A stretch of DNA of 64,000 bases from Paenochrobactrum gallinarii (GCF_014205685.1 NZ_JACIIU010000004.1:186001-250000), one strand, 5' to 3'. Positions 30,290-40,171 are shown, counted from the stretch's first letter. Notes: generated by a model not told the origin, from the letters alone. Made by a program: numbers and translations.

Positions 30290-31051
30290 ATTTGCTTTAG
30301 TTAGAGCTGCATTTTTAGCCGAGCCGCGAGCAGTGCCTTGCGGGGTGAGAACCGGCACAAAAACCCGCCGTGAAGTGCGCCTTGCTACAGGCACTCCTTG
30401 ATAAAGTCGCTTTTGAGCCTCCACCACCAAAACACCGGCAAAGGCAGGCCAGCATGTGCGGGCAATCCGCTCCAGCCCTGAGACAGGCTTTTGCAGCCAG
30501 CTTTTTGAAGTGGGTGGAAAATGCAGGGCATCTTTGGTGGCTGTCACAGTAAAATTGGCTTCACGCAGCGCGGACATGATCTGGCCGCGACTATAAGGTC
30601 GGCCGCTGCCAAAAGGCGTGTGCTCAAAACGTGCCCAGATACCGCGTCGGTTTGGCACGACAATCAAAAGACGGCCATTGGGTGCAAGCACGCGCCACAT
30701 TTCATTGAGTGTCTCGGCCGGGTTTTCAGAAAACTCCAGTGAATGCACCATCAGGATGCGATCAATGGAGGTGTCCGGCAGCGGCAATTCTTCATCAAAA
30801 ACCAGAGCCGTGGTGTTTGCTTGCCGTTGTGGCCACGCAACAGCACCCTGACCGGCAGGCATGAAGGCAAATGTGCGCTCTGCATCGCCTTTGAAGCGGT
30901 CAAGAAAAGGCAGCGTATAGCCAAGCCCCACAAGGCGCTCATCGGGCATACGCGTCCACAAGGCGCTCAGTGTCATGGTGATGGAGCGCTCGGCCATCAT
31001 GCCCAGTTTGCTGTCGTAAAAAGAGCGCAGAGCAATAATATCAGGATGCAT
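30263..31051 (-). CDS. Class I SAM-dependent methyltransferase
   Basis: 262-residue methyltransferase of the UbiE/type-11 kind, substrate unknown. The start at 31051 (MHPDIIALRSFYDSKLG) removes an unlikely extension that would overlap the lipoprotein gene. A canonical glycine-rich motif I is degenerate (LVGLGYTLPFL), but post-motifs are clear: VFDEELPLPDTSIDRILMVHSLEF, then LNEMWRVLAPNGRLLIVVPNRRGIWAR. The C-terminus is basic and low-complexity. Its last codons form the hairpin that ends the convergent xth transcript. Rhizobiales relatives are annotated only as methyltransferases. Confidence 0.82.
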   Translation of the reverse strand: MHPDIIALRSFYDSKLGMMAERSITMTLSALWTRMPDERLVGLGYTLPFLDRFKGDAERTFAFMPAGQGAVAWPQRQANTTALVFDEELPLPDTSIDRILMVHSLEFSENPAETLNEMWRVLAPNGRLLIVVPNRRGIWARFEHTPFGSGRPYSRGQIMSALREANFTVTATKDALHFPPTSKSWLQKPVSGLERIARTCWPAFAGVLVVEAQKRLYQGVPVARRTSRRVFVPVLTPQGTARGSAKNAALTKANKNGQAQST

Positions 31052-31094
31052 GGGCGTTACTGTAGAGCATGCATCGTGAAAAACATAGGCATGA

Positions 31095-31361
31095 TTATTG
31101 CCAGCAGCCCAAGTTCTGGCCTTTGAGATTGTGGCTGTCGATTTCAACGATCAGGCGCGGATCTTCGCGCATCAGAAAAAGTGAGGTGCGCTTTTTGAGA
31201 TCGATTTTTTCCCAGCCCGCACATTCCGTCGGCATAATTGTTTTATCGAGTGTGATTTTTTCGGCATAGGTATTAACGCTGCACCCCTGCATGAACGCCA
31301 GCAGCGGCAGTAAAACAGCTATAGGCCGGATATGAGATGATGATAACACGCTAAAATCCAT
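31095..31361 (-). CDS. Small phage-type lipoprotein
   Basis: 88 residues. The N-terminus has a hydrophobic segment (IRPIAVLLPLLAF) ending in QGC, a plausible but weak lipobox with C27 as the lipidated residue. The rest has the pattern C-x-GW near PTECAGWEKIDLKK, then a Asp-Pro and IDSHNLKG...GCW terminus. That pattern is familiar from small proteins in alphaproteobacterial prophages, near lysis genes. No other phage gene is adjacent, so it may be a relic or a domesticated protein. It is 43 bp upstream of the methyltransferase and probably shares its transcript. The function is unknown. Confidence 0.65.
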   Translation of the reverse strand: MDFSVLSSSHIRPIAVLLPLLAFMQGCSVNTYAEKITLDKTIMPTECAGWEKIDLKKRTSLFLMREDPRLIVEIDSHNLKGQNLGCWQ

Positions 31362-31613
31362 TTTTTGTGCATTCTCGCAACGTTTTAAGACAGACTTAAT
31401 GGCTCCTAATAATAAAGAGCATTTTTTAGTAGTCTATAATTAAATAAGCCTGTAGTCGACTGTTTTGTTAATTCATCCACTGATGTAGCATAAATATAAT
31501 ATTACATAAATATTGTGAATTGAATACATTAAATCATCGCGTAAGTTAACAGTAATTATTTGTTTAAAAATTTTTTTATAAAAACATTACTTTAATTTCT
31601 AAAGGATTAATGC

Positions 31614-32300
31614 ATGATTAATAAATTGTCGGCTGAGTTCATCGGCACTTTCTGGTTGGTTTTTGGCGGTTGTGGCAGCGCAATTCTGGCTGCAACATTT
31701 CCTGAGCTTGGCATTGGCTTTTTAGGCGTTGCCTTTGCTTTCGGTTTAAGTGTGCTGACGATGGCCTATGCGGTCGGGCACATCTCCGGCGGCCATTTCA
31801 ATCCGGCAGTGTCGCTTGGGCTTATGATCGGTGGCCGCATGCAAACCCGTGAGCTTTTGCCATATTGGGCGGCGCAGCTGGCGGGGGCGGTAGCGGCTTC
31901 ACTGGTGCTTTTCATCATTGCTTCCGGCAACGACACTTTTGCACCTGAAAGCTTTGCTTCGAACGGTTATGGAGACTTGTCACCCGGTGAGTTTAATATG
32001 GTTTCCGCACTGATTATTGAGATCGTGCTGACCGCATTTTTCCTGCTGATCATTTTAGGAGCAACATCCAAACAAGCGCCCAAAGGCTTTGCGCCGATTG
32101 CCATTGGTTTAAGTTTGACGCTTATTCATTTGGTGTCGATACCGGTGACCAACACATCCGTTAATCCGGCGCGTTCCACAGGCGTGGCACTATTTGCTGA
32201 AACAGCCGCCCTTAGCCAGCTATGGCTGTTTTGGCTGGCACCATTATTGGGAGCGGCGCTCGGCGCCATGATGTGGAAAGTCTTCCTCGGCAAAGACTAA
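31614..32300 (+). CDS. aqpZ: Aquaporin Z
   Basis: Inner-membrane water channel of the MIP family. The 228 residues form six helices with the two half-helix motifs [11 protein letters not shown] (N63) and [18 protein letters not shown] in helix 1 carries a cysteine typical of AqpZ. Absence of the larger loop-E residues of glycerol facilitators supports a water-selective type. AAAGGA lies seven bases before the ATG. The 250 bp upstream are very A+T-rich, with TATAAT-like boxes, for example at 31435-31440, but I cannot pick one promoter. Confidence 0.95.
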   Translation: MINKLSAEFIGTFWLVFGGCGSAILAATFPELGIGFLGVAFAFGLSVLTMAYAVGHISGGHFNPAVSLGLMIGGRMQTRELLPYWAAQLAGAVAASLVLFIIASGNDTFAPESFASNGYGDLSPGEFNMVSALIIEIVLTAFFLLIILGATSKQAPKGFAPIAIGLSLTLIHLVSIPVTNTSVNPARSTGVALFAETAALSQLWLFWLAPLLGAALGAMMWKVFLGKD

Positions 32301-32338
32301 AAATTGCAGCCTTTGGTACGGGCTCATAAGAACCGGAT

Positions 32339-32812
32339 TTATGCTTGCGGGCAAAAGCGTTTTTCAACGCGCTGCTGGATGGTCATGCGATCCGGTTCTG
32401 CCACTTCCAGCAGATCGGCCAGCCGCCACATCACGACATCTTCCAGCTCATGAGCTTCGCCGTCGCTGTAAACCATCTCCCACATCAGTTCGATAAATTC
32501 GAGCCGTGCAGCCTGATTGAGATGACGTTTCAGCACCATCGAAAATCCATAAATATCGATAGCTTCCTGATCGGCTTTTTCTGCAGCTTGAATCAGGCGC
32601 TCGACTGCTTCCCGGGGCAGGGCATAAGCTTCTGACAAGGTGCGGTAGAGCACATCGCGTTCTGTTTCACGACGATCGCCATCTACATCCATGACGTGTA
32701 AAAGAAGGGCTGCTGCTGCCAGACGGGGATCGTCATCAGAAAAATTCTCAGCAGGCTCGCCCATGACGCTCTGCTGAATGTCTTTCATAAAATCAAGTAA
32801 CCGATCTAGCAT
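32339..32812 (-). CDS. TerB-like cytosolic protein (COG4103 type)
   Basis: 157-residue, mostly helical acidic protein of the TerB/DjlA-N superfamily. The paired metal-binding-like acidic motifs are LLLHVMDVDGDRRETERDVL in the first half and ELMWEMVYSDGEAHELEDVVMWRL in the second, each with the D-G-x-x-x-x-E pattern. Families with this fold are linked to tellurite resistance or envelope stress, but no ter operon is here, so a tellurite role is not supported. It follows hemY on the same strand after 20 bp and may be co-transcribed with the heme cluster. Confidence 0.8.
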   Translation of the reverse strand: MLDRLLDFMKDIQQSVMGEPAENFSDDDPRLAAAALLLHVMDVDGDRRETERDVLYRTLSEAYALPREAVERLIQAAEKADQEAIDIYGFSMVLKRHLNQAARLEFIELMWEMVYSDGEAHELEDVVMWRLADLLEVAEPDRMTIQQRVEKRFCPQA

Positions 32813-32832
32813 GCAGTTCCCCGATGAAGCGC

Positions 32833-34425
32833 TTAAAATAAGCGCATATTATTAGTTTTAATGGCGCCGACATCATCCGGATGCACACCCGGATCATCCA
32901 CAACCGTCAGCGGAATGTCACGTTTATTGTTTTTGTCAGATTTGGGCGCCGTGGGTTTGACGGTTTCGGTTTTGCTTGCTTCAGTTTTCGGTTCGCTTGT
33001 TTCGACGACAGCCTGTCTGGCTGGTGTAACAGGTTTAACCGGTGTGAGATCAAGCACTGGGGGGGCTTCCGGCAAATCAGCGTTGCCGTCTGGTTCTCCC
33101 ATCACTTCTTGCGGCTCTGATTCAATCATCGGAGTCAGCTCTTCCACCGGCACTTTCCATTCAAAGCTATTTAAGCGACCGGTAACGGGTGAAACCGGAG
33201 CCCATATTTGCGACACATAACCATCGGCTGTCCAGACCGGATCGCGCGGCGCTTTAAGTGCTTTGCCAAGCCATTGGCGCACCAGCCCCTGATCGCCGCT
33301 ATCGGCTTCTTCAATATCGGCAAGCAACAGATAAGCGCTTTTTCGCGGCGCGGCATTCAAGACCTGCTCAACCTGATCGCGTGCCACGTTGAACTCATTG
33401 GCATCATAAGCAGCCCGTGCCAAAGCCAGATTGCTTTCAACATTATTGTTGCGCAGTGACACCAGATGTCGCGCGCGTTTCAAGCGGTCATGGGCAGTGT
33501 CGCCACTGCGGCCATGCACATAAACATCGGCAATCTCAGGATGCGGCTCTTTCTTCCACGCAGCTTCCAGAATTTTGGATGCTTTGCGCACTTCGCCTTG
33601 GGCAAAAAGAGCGCGTGCAGCAATGACAGATGCCGGAATGAGATCAGGATTAAGCTTATGTGCTTCCAGTGCAATGCTGCGTGCTTCAAGCGGCTCGGTT
33701 TCAAGCTTAGCCATGGCTTTGGCAGTCAGCAGGGCTGCGCGTTCTTTTTTGGCAACTTCTTTGCTTTGACGCAGTGATTGTTTGCGAGCTTCAACCAGAT
33801 TAAGCGCTGCATCCCAATTGCCTTGGGCGCAAAGCTGGCCAAGAACGGCAGAAGATGCCCATTCAAGCTGCGGTGCATGGCGCACCGCTTCGGCCGCATA
33901 GTTGCGGGCGGCGTCATAGGCACCCATACGCAGCGATTCAATATAAAGACCGCGCAAACCCAGCAAACGTGTTTCAGGGTCTTCCACCATCGCTTCAAAC
34001 CCTTTGCGGGCATCATCGGCACGGCCTTCGAGCATGGCGGTTTGTGCTTCCAGCAATTTGATCAGCGGTTCCTGATCCGCACTGATCAGTTTCGCCGCTT
34101 GTGCGGTCATACGACGTGCGGCTTCTGCGTCACCGGCGCCGGCTGCAATCAGGCCGGTGGATAAGGATTGATAGCCGCGGTCGCGCTTGCGGGCACGAAA
34201 ATGACGGCGCAAAAGATGCGGCGATTGATAGATGTTTTTGATCAGCCACCAACACAGCATAAAGCTTGCAACAATGGCGACAATGCTGGCCGCAGCCACC
34301 ATCAGGCTGATTCGATAGCGCTGGCCGCCAAACATCATCACCAGATCACCAGGTCGATCAGCCAGCCAGCCAAAGCCTAAGCCTAAGGCGACAATAATCA
34401 GCACATAGATAAAAATTCTTATCAT
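32833..34425 (-). CDS. hemY: HemY-type tetratricopeptide membrane protein
   Basis: 530 residues. Two N-terminal membrane helices (about 1-20 and 40-65) are followed by a RKRDRGYQSLSTGLIAAGAGDAEAA block and TPR-like helices to about residue 400. The C-terminus (about 440-530) is proline-rich and low-complexity. It matches the HemY_N family encoded with hemC/hemD in proteobacteria. It is not the protoporphyrinogen oxidase that shares the name in Bacillus, and its biochemical role is unknown. It sits 11 bp after the mitofilin-like gene. Confidence 0.9.
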   Translation of the reverse strand: MIRIFIYVLIIVALGLGFGWLADRPGDLVMMFGGQRYRISLMVAAASIVAIVASFMLCWWLIKNIYQSPHLLRRHFRARKRDRGYQSLSTGLIAAGAGDAEAARRMTAQAAKLISADQEPLIKLLEAQTAMLEGRADDARKGFEAMVEDPETRLLGLRGLYIESLRMGAYDAARNYAAEAVRHAPQLEWASSAVLGQLCAQGNWDAALNLVEARKQSLRQSKEVAKKERAALLTAKAMAKLETEPLEARSIALEAHKLNPDLIPASVIAARALFAQGEVRKASKILEAAWKKEPHPEIADVYVHGRSGDTAHDRLKRARHLVSLRNNNVESNLALARAAYDANEFNVARDQVEQVLNAAPRKSAYLLLADIEEADSGDQGLVRQWLGKALKAPRDPVWTADGYVSQIWAPVSPVTGRLNSFEWKVPVEELTPMIESEPQEVMGEPDGNADLPEAPPVLDLTPVKPVTPARQAVVETSEPKTEASKTETVKPTAPKSDKNNKRDIPLTVVDDPGVHPDDVGAIKTNNMRLF

Positions 34426-34436
34426 GCGAGCGCTCC

Positions 34437-35879
34437 TTATTGTGCAGCCTGAGGTGTGTCTGCATCCGTTTTCGGTTGCAGGCTTTGGGTCATCAGACGG
34501 GTAAGCAGCTGATCGGCATCACGGCGCAGTTTCATCTGATCGGCAAATTCCTGACTGACCGCTTTGGCGTCGGTCGGGAGTTGTTCCCATTCATTAATGG
34601 CGCGTTCCAGATCTGCCGAATGCAGTGCTGATTCCATACGGGCCGTGGTCGGGCCAACACCTGTGCCGCTGACATCACCGACAGGGCGCACGCTGATGAG
34701 TCCTTTGGCGCTTGCCATCAGCTGCTCCCACAGGCCGGCATCAGCGGCAGGTTTATTGGCAGTTGCAACAATTTTATCGGCCACAGGATTAAACCACGCA
34801 TTTAAATCCGACACGGTCGGAATGCCTGTATTTGCATGCTGACTAAGCGTTTCAATTGATGGATCAGACGGGCGCAGAGAGGTGAAGGTTTCCAGTTCGC
34901 TCACATAAGAGCCACCGCGATCAATGGCATTTTTAAGGGAATTGGCCGCAATCAAAGCTGCCACATCAGGTTGACGCGATGTCTCGGAGATTTTCTCCTG
35001 CAACGCAGAAAACTGATCCTGCAATGCGGTGATTGAGCTTTGATCAGTGGAAACATTGGCGGCGGCTTCACTGGCTTTTGAAGATGCTGTCGCAAGTTGT
35101 GTTTCCAAGGCTGCAATTTTAGCGGTTAATCCATCAATATCGGCATCGACATTAGCACTGGTTGCGGCTGGCAGATTGTCGATCTGTTTTTGCAGCGCAT
35201 TCAGTTTTGCCGTTGTGGAATTACTAAGCTCGTTAAGTTTCTCAGCTGTTGCTTGGGTAAGATTGAGCGCTTGTTCCAGTTTTTGCTGTCCGGCCTGATC
35301 GAGCGATGCTGTTACTGGTGCAATTTTAAGCGCTGCAATTTCTTGCTCTATATGTGCTAATTGCTCGGCAGTAACGCGGGCACCGGGAGAGGGGATAACA
35401 TTGCCCCATTGCAAAGCCGCAGCCCCCGCCAAGGCAATTACGCCGCCTGCAATGCCTGCTATCAGATTGGAACCGGTATTGCGGGTGTTTTTCACCGTTG
35501 CCGGTTTTGAAGCCGGATCGTTTGTTTTTGCCGATGCACTGGCCGATGTACTGGAAGCAGTGCTTGATTGCGGTTTTGGTTCGGCCTGCATATGGGATTG
35601 TGACACGGAACCTGTTTCCTTTAATCTATCGGGCTTTGCTGTGTTTTGCTGTGCTGGTGCGGCGGTTGGTTTGGCAGCCGGTGATTTCGGCGCTTCAGTT
35701 TTAACCGTGCTTGGGCGGGCGGTTTTTGCTTTGGTAAAATCGCCGACCGGTTCTGCTTCATGGGGGTGTGGCTTCGGGTTCACTGCGTCACCTGTTTCCT
35801 GGCGCGGTGCGGGATCATGCTCGATCGTCACGGGTTTGCGTGTTGACTTTGAGTGTCGCGGTGTTCCGGATTTTGCCAT
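34437..35879 (-). CDS. Mitofilin/Mic60-like membrane protein (COG4223)
   Basis: 480 residues. A charged, Ala/Pro/Lys-rich cytoplasmic N-terminus (1-140) leads to one membrane segment (about 143-165, LIAGIAGGVIALAGAAALQWG). A long coiled coil (about 180-310) follows, then a C-terminal domain with ARMESALHSADLERAINEWEQLP, the pattern of the mitofilin domain. Alphaproteobacterial Mic60 is known to lie beside hemD and hemY, exactly as here, and is linked to intracytoplasmic membrane curvature and outer-membrane contact. The start at 35879 follows GAGAGGA. Orthology rests on architecture and synteny. Confidence 0.88.
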   Translation of the reverse strand: MAKSGTPRHSKSTRKPVTIEHDPAPRQETGDAVNPKPHPHEAEPVGDFTKAKTARPSTVKTEAPKSPAAKPTAAPAQQNTAKPDRLKETGSVSQSHMQAEPKPQSSTASSTSASASAKTNDPASKPATVKNTRNTGSNLIAGIAGGVIALAGAAALQWGNVIPSPGARVTAEQLAHIEQEIAALKIAPVTASLDQAGQQKLEQALNLTQATAEKLNELSNSTTAKLNALQKQIDNLPAATSANVDADIDGLTAKIAALETQLATASSKASEAAANVSTDQSSITALQDQFSALQEKISETSRQPDVAALIAANSLKNAIDRGGSYVSELETFTSLRPSDPSIETLSQHANTGIPTVSDLNAWFNPVADKIVATANKPAADAGLWEQLMASAKGLISVRPVGDVSGTGVGPTTARMESALHSADLERAINEWEQLPTDAKAVSQEFADQMKLRRDADQLLTRLMTQSLQPKTDADTPQAAQ

Positions 35880-35979
35880 TGGTCCTCTCGTCATGATTAG
35901 CGCAGCAATTAGCAATCTATATGGTCGGCAACTTAGCAGATATAACCTTGATATGAAGGAATCGTTGCCTCATTTTTCA

Positions 35980-36726
35980 TTAAATATGCTGAAATAGCCT
36001 AAAAATTCCGTTTTCATCGGGATGATCGGCAGAAAAGCTGTTGTTTTTCCAGTGTTCGGGCAGAAGTTCAGCCACGCGCGGTGCTATGCAGAAAAACTTG
36101 GTATCGGCCTTTAAAAGCGGTTCTGCTCTCTGTTCTTGCAAATGTTTCAGGCTGCTGGCGGCAACGCCGGAATATAATAACACTGCCGCATATGGCTGAT
36201 TGATAATCGCATCCGGTTGGAAATTCGTCGCGACCGTATCATAAATATCATAAGTACGCATGATGATGCCGGTCGCGTGAACGCGCTCTTCAAAAACAGG
36301 CTGGCGCACGCGTCCGGCCAGATAGATGATATGTGCCTGAGGCGGCAAATGAGCGGCCAATGTTTGTGCCAGCCGCACCGCATCGCCGCCGCCTTCAATG
36401 ACCGTTTGGAAGCCGTATTCACGCGCCACTTCTGCGGTGCGCACACCGACGGCAAAAAGCGGCAGATGTTTTAAGCCTTCAAGGAGTGCCGGATCGGCAT
36501 GGCGAAAAGCATTGATGCTGGTGGCGGTGACCGCCGCATAATCCAGCATCTCGACGGTGGGTGACAACCCTTGTGTTTTAGTTAGTGGAAAAACATCCGC
36601 GATAAATCCCGCCTCTTGCAAAAGACGAGCAGTGCGAGCTGCCGCTGGTTGCGGCCGCGTCACTAAAATGCGCCTTCCTTTGCCTTCCGGCAGTTTTACC
36701 GAGGATGAAATTTCCAAATCAGCCAA
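35980..36726 (-). CDS. hemD: Uroporphyrinogen-III synthase
   Basis: Closes hydroxymethylbilane to uroporphyrinogen III with inversion of ring D. The 248 residues are typical of this poorly conserved family: ILVTRPQPAAARTARLLQEAGF at the N-terminus, then DYAAVTATSINAFRH, FAVGVRTAEVAREYGF, and AVLLYSGVAASSL in the second domain. No ATG is available: the frame opens with TTG at 36726, and a second TTG three codons on is better placed relative to AGGA. It starts 8 bp after hemC, so the two are coupled. Confidence 0.93.
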   Translation of the reverse strand: MADLEISSSVKLPEGKGRRILVTRPQPAAARTARLLQEAGFIADVFPLTKTQGLSPTVEMLDYAAVTATSINAFRHADPALLEGLKHLPLFAVGVRTAEVAREYGFQTVIEGGGDAVRLAQTLAAHLPPQAHIIYLAGRVRQPVFEERVHATGIIMRTYDIYDTVATNFQPDAIINQPYAAVLLYSGVAASSLKHLQEQRAEPLLKADTKFFCIAPRVAELLPEHWKNNSFSADHPDENGIFRLFQHI

Positions 36727-36734
36727 TCCTGATC

Positions 36735-37667
36735 TTACCAGTCTTTGAAAAAGTCGGGGCCTGCCATGGCACGTACGCGCTTGGCTGCATCTTCACCAAT
36801 CGCAGCCGCATCGGCGATGGAGCCTTCGCCGCTGACATGATGTGCCTGTGTGCCATCAGGGGTGAGAATCATACCATTAAAGCGCAATTGTCCTTGATCG
36901 ATGATCGCAAGGCCGGCAATCGGTGTGCGGCATGAGCCATCAAGATGGCCTAAAAATGCACGTTCACATGCAAGAGCAATTTGCGTTTCGCGGTGGGCAA
37001 GAGGAGCCAGCAGCGCATCAATGCGGGTGTCACCGATACGGCTTTCAATGGCAATTGCACCTTGGCCGGGAGCTGGCAGAAAATGTTCCGGCTCCATCAG
37101 GTCGGTGATGACATCTTGTAGCCCAAGACGGCGCAAACCGGCAGCGGCCAAAAATGTGCCGTCCACTTCGCCTTCTTCTAATTTGCGCAAACGGGTTTGC
37201 ACATTGCCGCGATACATGACGATTTGCAGATCAGGGCGCAAACGGCGAATGAGCGCCTGACGGCGCAAAGAGGATGAGCCAACCACAGCACCTTGCGGCA
37301 AATCAGTGAATTTTTTGACATTGCGGCCGATGAAAGCATCGCGCGGGTCTTCCCGTTCCAGATAAACCGACAGATGCAAACCATCCGGCAGCACAGTTGG
37401 AATATCTTTGGTGGAATGGACTGCTATATCAATTTCGCCAGCATGGAGTGCTTGCTCAATTTCTTCGGTGAACAAACCTTTGCCACCAATTTCTGCTAAA
37501 GGGCGATCCTGAATGCGATCACCGGCGGTGGACATCGGAACGATTTCAATGGCCTCTTCAGGCAGGCCGTGGGCTTCCTGTAGGCGGCGGCGCGTTTCAT
37601 AGGCTTGAGCAAGCGCGAGCTTGCTGCCGCGCGTGCCGATCTTCAAGGATGCTGTTTGCATATTCAT
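36735..37667 (-). CDS. hemC: Hydroxymethylbilane synthase (porphobilinogen deaminase)
   Basis: Polymerises four porphobilinogens into hydroxymethylbilane in heme synthesis. The 310 residues have [13 protein letters not shown] at the N-terminus, [10 protein letters not shown] with the catalytic Asp region, [16 protein letters not shown], and C246 in [10 protein letters not shown], which carries the dipyrromethane cofactor. First gene of the hemC-hemD-mitofilin-hemY-TerB run on the - strand, divergent from tsaD with a 102-bp shared control region. Confidence 0.97.
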   Translation of the reverse strand: MNMQTASLKIGTRGSKLALAQAYETRRRLQEAHGLPEEAIEIVPMSTAGDRIQDRPLAEIGGKGLFTEEIEQALHAGEIDIAVHSTKDIPTVLPDGLHLSVYLEREDPRDAFIGRNVKKFTDLPQGAVVGSSSLRRQALIRRLRPDLQIVMYRGNVQTRLRKLEEGEVDGTFLAAAGLRRLGLQDVITDLMEPEHFLPAPGQGAIAIESRIGDTRIDALLAPLAHRETQIALACERAFLGHLDGSCRTPIAGLAIIDQGQLRFNGMILTPDGTQAHHVSGEGSIADAAAIGEDAAKRVRAMAGPDFFKDW

Positions 37668-37769
37668 TCGTCCATGATACCGGGTTGCATAAACTTGTCA
37701 TAATGTGGTTTAGCCTATGGCCTAACCAAAAATCCCCTCGGGGGCAACAAATTCAGGGTCTAATCGCAA

Positions 37770-38882
37770 ATGCGCGTGCTTGGAATAGAGACGAGTTGCG
37801 ACGAAACAGCCGCAGCTATAGTCGAACGGGATGAAAATGGACATGGGACAATTCTGTCCAATGTCGTGTTGAGCCAGATTGCCGAGCATGAACCCTATGG
37901 TGGTGTCGTGCCGGAAATCGCTGCCCGTGCGCATGTGGAGGCTCTGGACAGGCTGGTGAAACAGGCTCTTGCTGAAGCAAATTGTGAGCTTGGCGATGTG
38001 GATGCCATTGCTGCAACCGCAGGCCCCGGCCTCATTGGCGGGCTGATTGTTGGCCTGATGACCGGCAAGGCGCTGGCCTTGGCCGAGAAGAAACCATTTT
38101 ATGCGATCAACCATCTGGAAGGCCATGCGCTGACAGCGCGCCTCACCGATGGACTGAGCTATCCTTATTTATTGTTGCTGGTTTCCGGTGGTCATACCCA
38201 GATGGTGCTGGTGCGTGGTCTTGGCGATTATACCCGCCTTGGCACCACGATTGATGATGCATTGGGCGAAGCTTTTGATAAAACTGCCAAACTGCTGGGG
38301 CTGCCATATCCGGGCGGACCTGCCGTTGAGCAGGCGGCCTTAAAAGGTGACCCGAAGCGTTTTTCACTGCCGCGACCGTTAAAAGGCGAGGCACGGCTTG
38401 ATTTTTCCTTCTCCGGTTTGAAAACCGCAGTGCGCCAGACCGCAACAGAAATCGCGCCTTTAAGTGAGCAGGATGTTGCCGATATTTGCGCAGGCTTTCA
38501 ATTGGCTGTTGCCGACACATTGAGTGATCGTGTCAGTCGTTCTTTGAAACGCTTTAGGCAAGAATATCCCGACAAGCCAATGCCGGAACTGGTGGTGGCA
38601 GGTGGGGTTGCTGCTAACAAAGCTTTGCGTGCTGCTTTGCAAGGTCTTTGTGATCGCTATGGTTTCCGCTTTGTCGCGCCGCCGCATAATTTATGCACCG
38701 ATAATGCCGCAATGATTGCGTGGGCTGGTGTGGAACGTGCTTGCCAAGATAAAGAATTTGATCAAGACGAATCATTTGGCAAAAATGGTGATCCGCTTGA
38801 TATTGCGCCACGTTCGCGCTGGCCGCTGGATCAGAAATCCGCGCCATTAATCGGAACGGGACGCAGAGGAGCCAAGGCATGA
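37770..38882 (+). CDS. tsaD: tRNA N6-adenosine threonylcarbamoyltransferase TsaD
   Basis: Transfers the threonylcarbamoyl group to A37 of ANN-decoding tRNAs (t6A), with TsaB and TsaE. The 370 residues have the ASKHA fold: [18 protein letters not shown], the Fe-binding histidines in [38 protein letters not shown] and [13 protein letters not shown]. The C-terminal ~35 residues ([12 protein letters not shown]...) are the extension usual in alphaproteobacteria. The stop overlaps gpsA by ATGA. Essential in most bacteria. Confidence 0.97.
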   Translation: MRVLGIETSCDETAAAIVERDENGHGTILSNVVLSQIAEHEPYGGVVPEIAARAHVEALDRLVKQALAEANCELGDVDAIAATAGPGLIGGLIVGLMTGKALALAEKKPFYAINHLEGHALTARLTDGLSYPYLLLLVSGGHTQMVLVRGLGDYTRLGTTIDDALGEAFDKTAKLLGLPYPGGPAVEQAALKGDPKRFSLPRPLKGEARLDFSFSGLKTAVRQTATEIAPLSEQDVADICAGFQLAVADTLSDRVSRSLKRFRQEYPDKPMPELVVAGGVAANKALRAALQGLCDRYGFRFVAPPHNLCTDNAAMIAWAGVERACQDKEFDQDESFGKNGDPLDIAPRSRWPLDQKSAPLIGTGRRGAKA

Positions 38883-39865
38883 CGAAAGATTTAAAAGTTG
38901 CTGTCCTCGGTGGCGGGGCATGGGGAACGGCACTTGCCGTGATGGCTGCTAATAATGGCCATCAAACGATGCTTTATGCCCGCGATGCGGCAACGGTTGA
39001 GGATGTTAATCGCAACCATCAAAATCAGCGTTACTTAGGCGATATTGTGCTGCCTGCAAGCGTGCATGCGAGTAGCGAAGCGGCAGAGGTTTTGAGCGGT
39101 GCTGATATTGTTTTGTCGGTTATTCCGGCGCAGGCAATGGGGGCAGCTTTAGCTGAAATGGCTGAGCTTATTCCGCAATCGGCACCGCTGGTTTTATGCG
39201 CTAAAGGCATTGAGCGCAGCACTGGCCGTTTGATGTCGGAAGTGGTGAGTGAAGTTTTACCAACGCATCAGCTTGCCTCGCTATCAGGCCCAAGCTTTGC
39301 CACCGATGTGGCGCGCGGACTGCCAACGGCTGTGACCATCGCCAGCAAAAATATCGCCATTGCCGATCAGGTCTCTGTTGCTTTATCCGGGGCTGCATTC
39401 CGCTGCTATTCAACGGATGATCTGACCGGTGTTGAAATCGGCGGTTCATTGAAAAATGTGCTGGCTTTGGCCGCCGGTGCAGCAATCGGGCGCGGTCTTG
39501 GTGCAAGTGCACAGGCCGCACTGGTGACCCGCGGCTTTGTTGAATTGCGTCGTATCGGCCACAAAATGGGCGCTCGCGCTGAAACAATTATGGGCTTGTC
39601 GGGCTTGGGTGATTTGATGCTGACCTGCTCATCACCGCAATCGCGCAATTATTCTTACGGTATGGCTTTGGGCGCTGGTGAAGATCTGTCGCGCCGCCCA
39701 TTGGCAGAAGGTGTGGCCACAGCTCCTATTGCAGCGGAGCTTTGTCTCAAATATCAGATAGCCGCACCTATCATTGATGCAACGGCTGCGCTTTTGGCCG
39801 GCGAAATCACTATTGATGATGCAGTGACCGCTTTGATTAACAGGCCGCTGAAAATAGAAGATTAA
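38879..39865 (+). CDS. gpsA: Glycerol-3-phosphate dehydrogenase [NAD(P)+]
   Basis: Reduces dihydroxyacetone phosphate to sn-glycerol 3-phosphate for phospholipid synthesis. The 328 residues have the dinucleotide motif [15 protein letters not shown] at the N-terminus, [19 protein letters not shown] in the middle, the catalytic lysine in [14 protein letters not shown], and [19 protein letters not shown]. It overlaps tsaD by four bases and is followed by the YciI gene after 15 bp, so the run is one operon. Confidence 0.97.
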   Translation: MTKDLKVAVLGGGAWGTALAVMAANNGHQTMLYARDAATVEDVNRNHQNQRYLGDIVLPASVHASSEAAEVLSGADIVLSVIPAQAMGAALAEMAELIPQSAPLVLCAKGIERSTGRLMSEVVSEVLPTHQLASLSGPSFATDVARGLPTAVTIASKNIAIADQVSVALSGAAFRCYSTDDLTGVEIGGSLKNVLALAAGAAIGRGLGASAQAALVTRGFVELRRIGHKMGARAETIMGLSGLGDLMLTCSSPQSRNYSYGMALGAGEDLSRRPLAEGVATAPIAAELCLKYQIAAPIIDATAALLAGEITIDDAVTALINRPLKIED

Positions 39866-39880
39866 AAACGGGAGTGAACT

Positions 39881-40171
39881 ATGCTTTTTGCAATTCTTTG
39901 CAACGATAAAACCGATCATCTGCAATTGCGTATGGACACACGTCCGACCCATGTGGAATTCTTGAATGGTCTGGGTGATAAGTTGAAATTTGCCGGTCCT
40001 TTCTTGGATGGTAATAACAAGCCGAATGGCAGCCTTGTTGTGATTGAAGCAGAAAGCCAGGCAGATGCCGAAAAAATTGCAGCCAGTGATCCTTATGCGG
40101 TTGCAGGATTGTTTGAATCGGTCACAATCCGCCCGTGGAACTGGGTTTTCAATAATCCATCTGCTGCTTAA
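39881..40171 (+). CDS. YciI family protein
   Basis: 96-residue protein with the dimeric alpha+beta (ferredoxin-like) YciI fold. The family's conserved histidine and aspartate are present in a HVEFLNGLGDKLKFAGPF context and in a later ASDPYAVAGLFESVTIRPW. Relatives act as small dechlorinase-like or unknown enzymes; no substrate can be given. It lies between gpsA and the EVE gene in an order kept in many Rhizobiales. GGGAG precedes the ATG by ten bases. Confidence 0.9.
   Translation: MLFAILCNDKTDHLQLRMDTRPTHVEFLNGLGDKLKFAGPFLDGNNKPNGSLVVIEAESQADAEKIAASDPYAVAGLFESVTIRPWNWVFNNPSAA

Noticed and set aside
32339-32812. Tellurite-resistance locus
   Set aside because: Only a TerB-like fold is present; terA, terC, terD, terE and terZ are absent, and the gene sits with heme genes.
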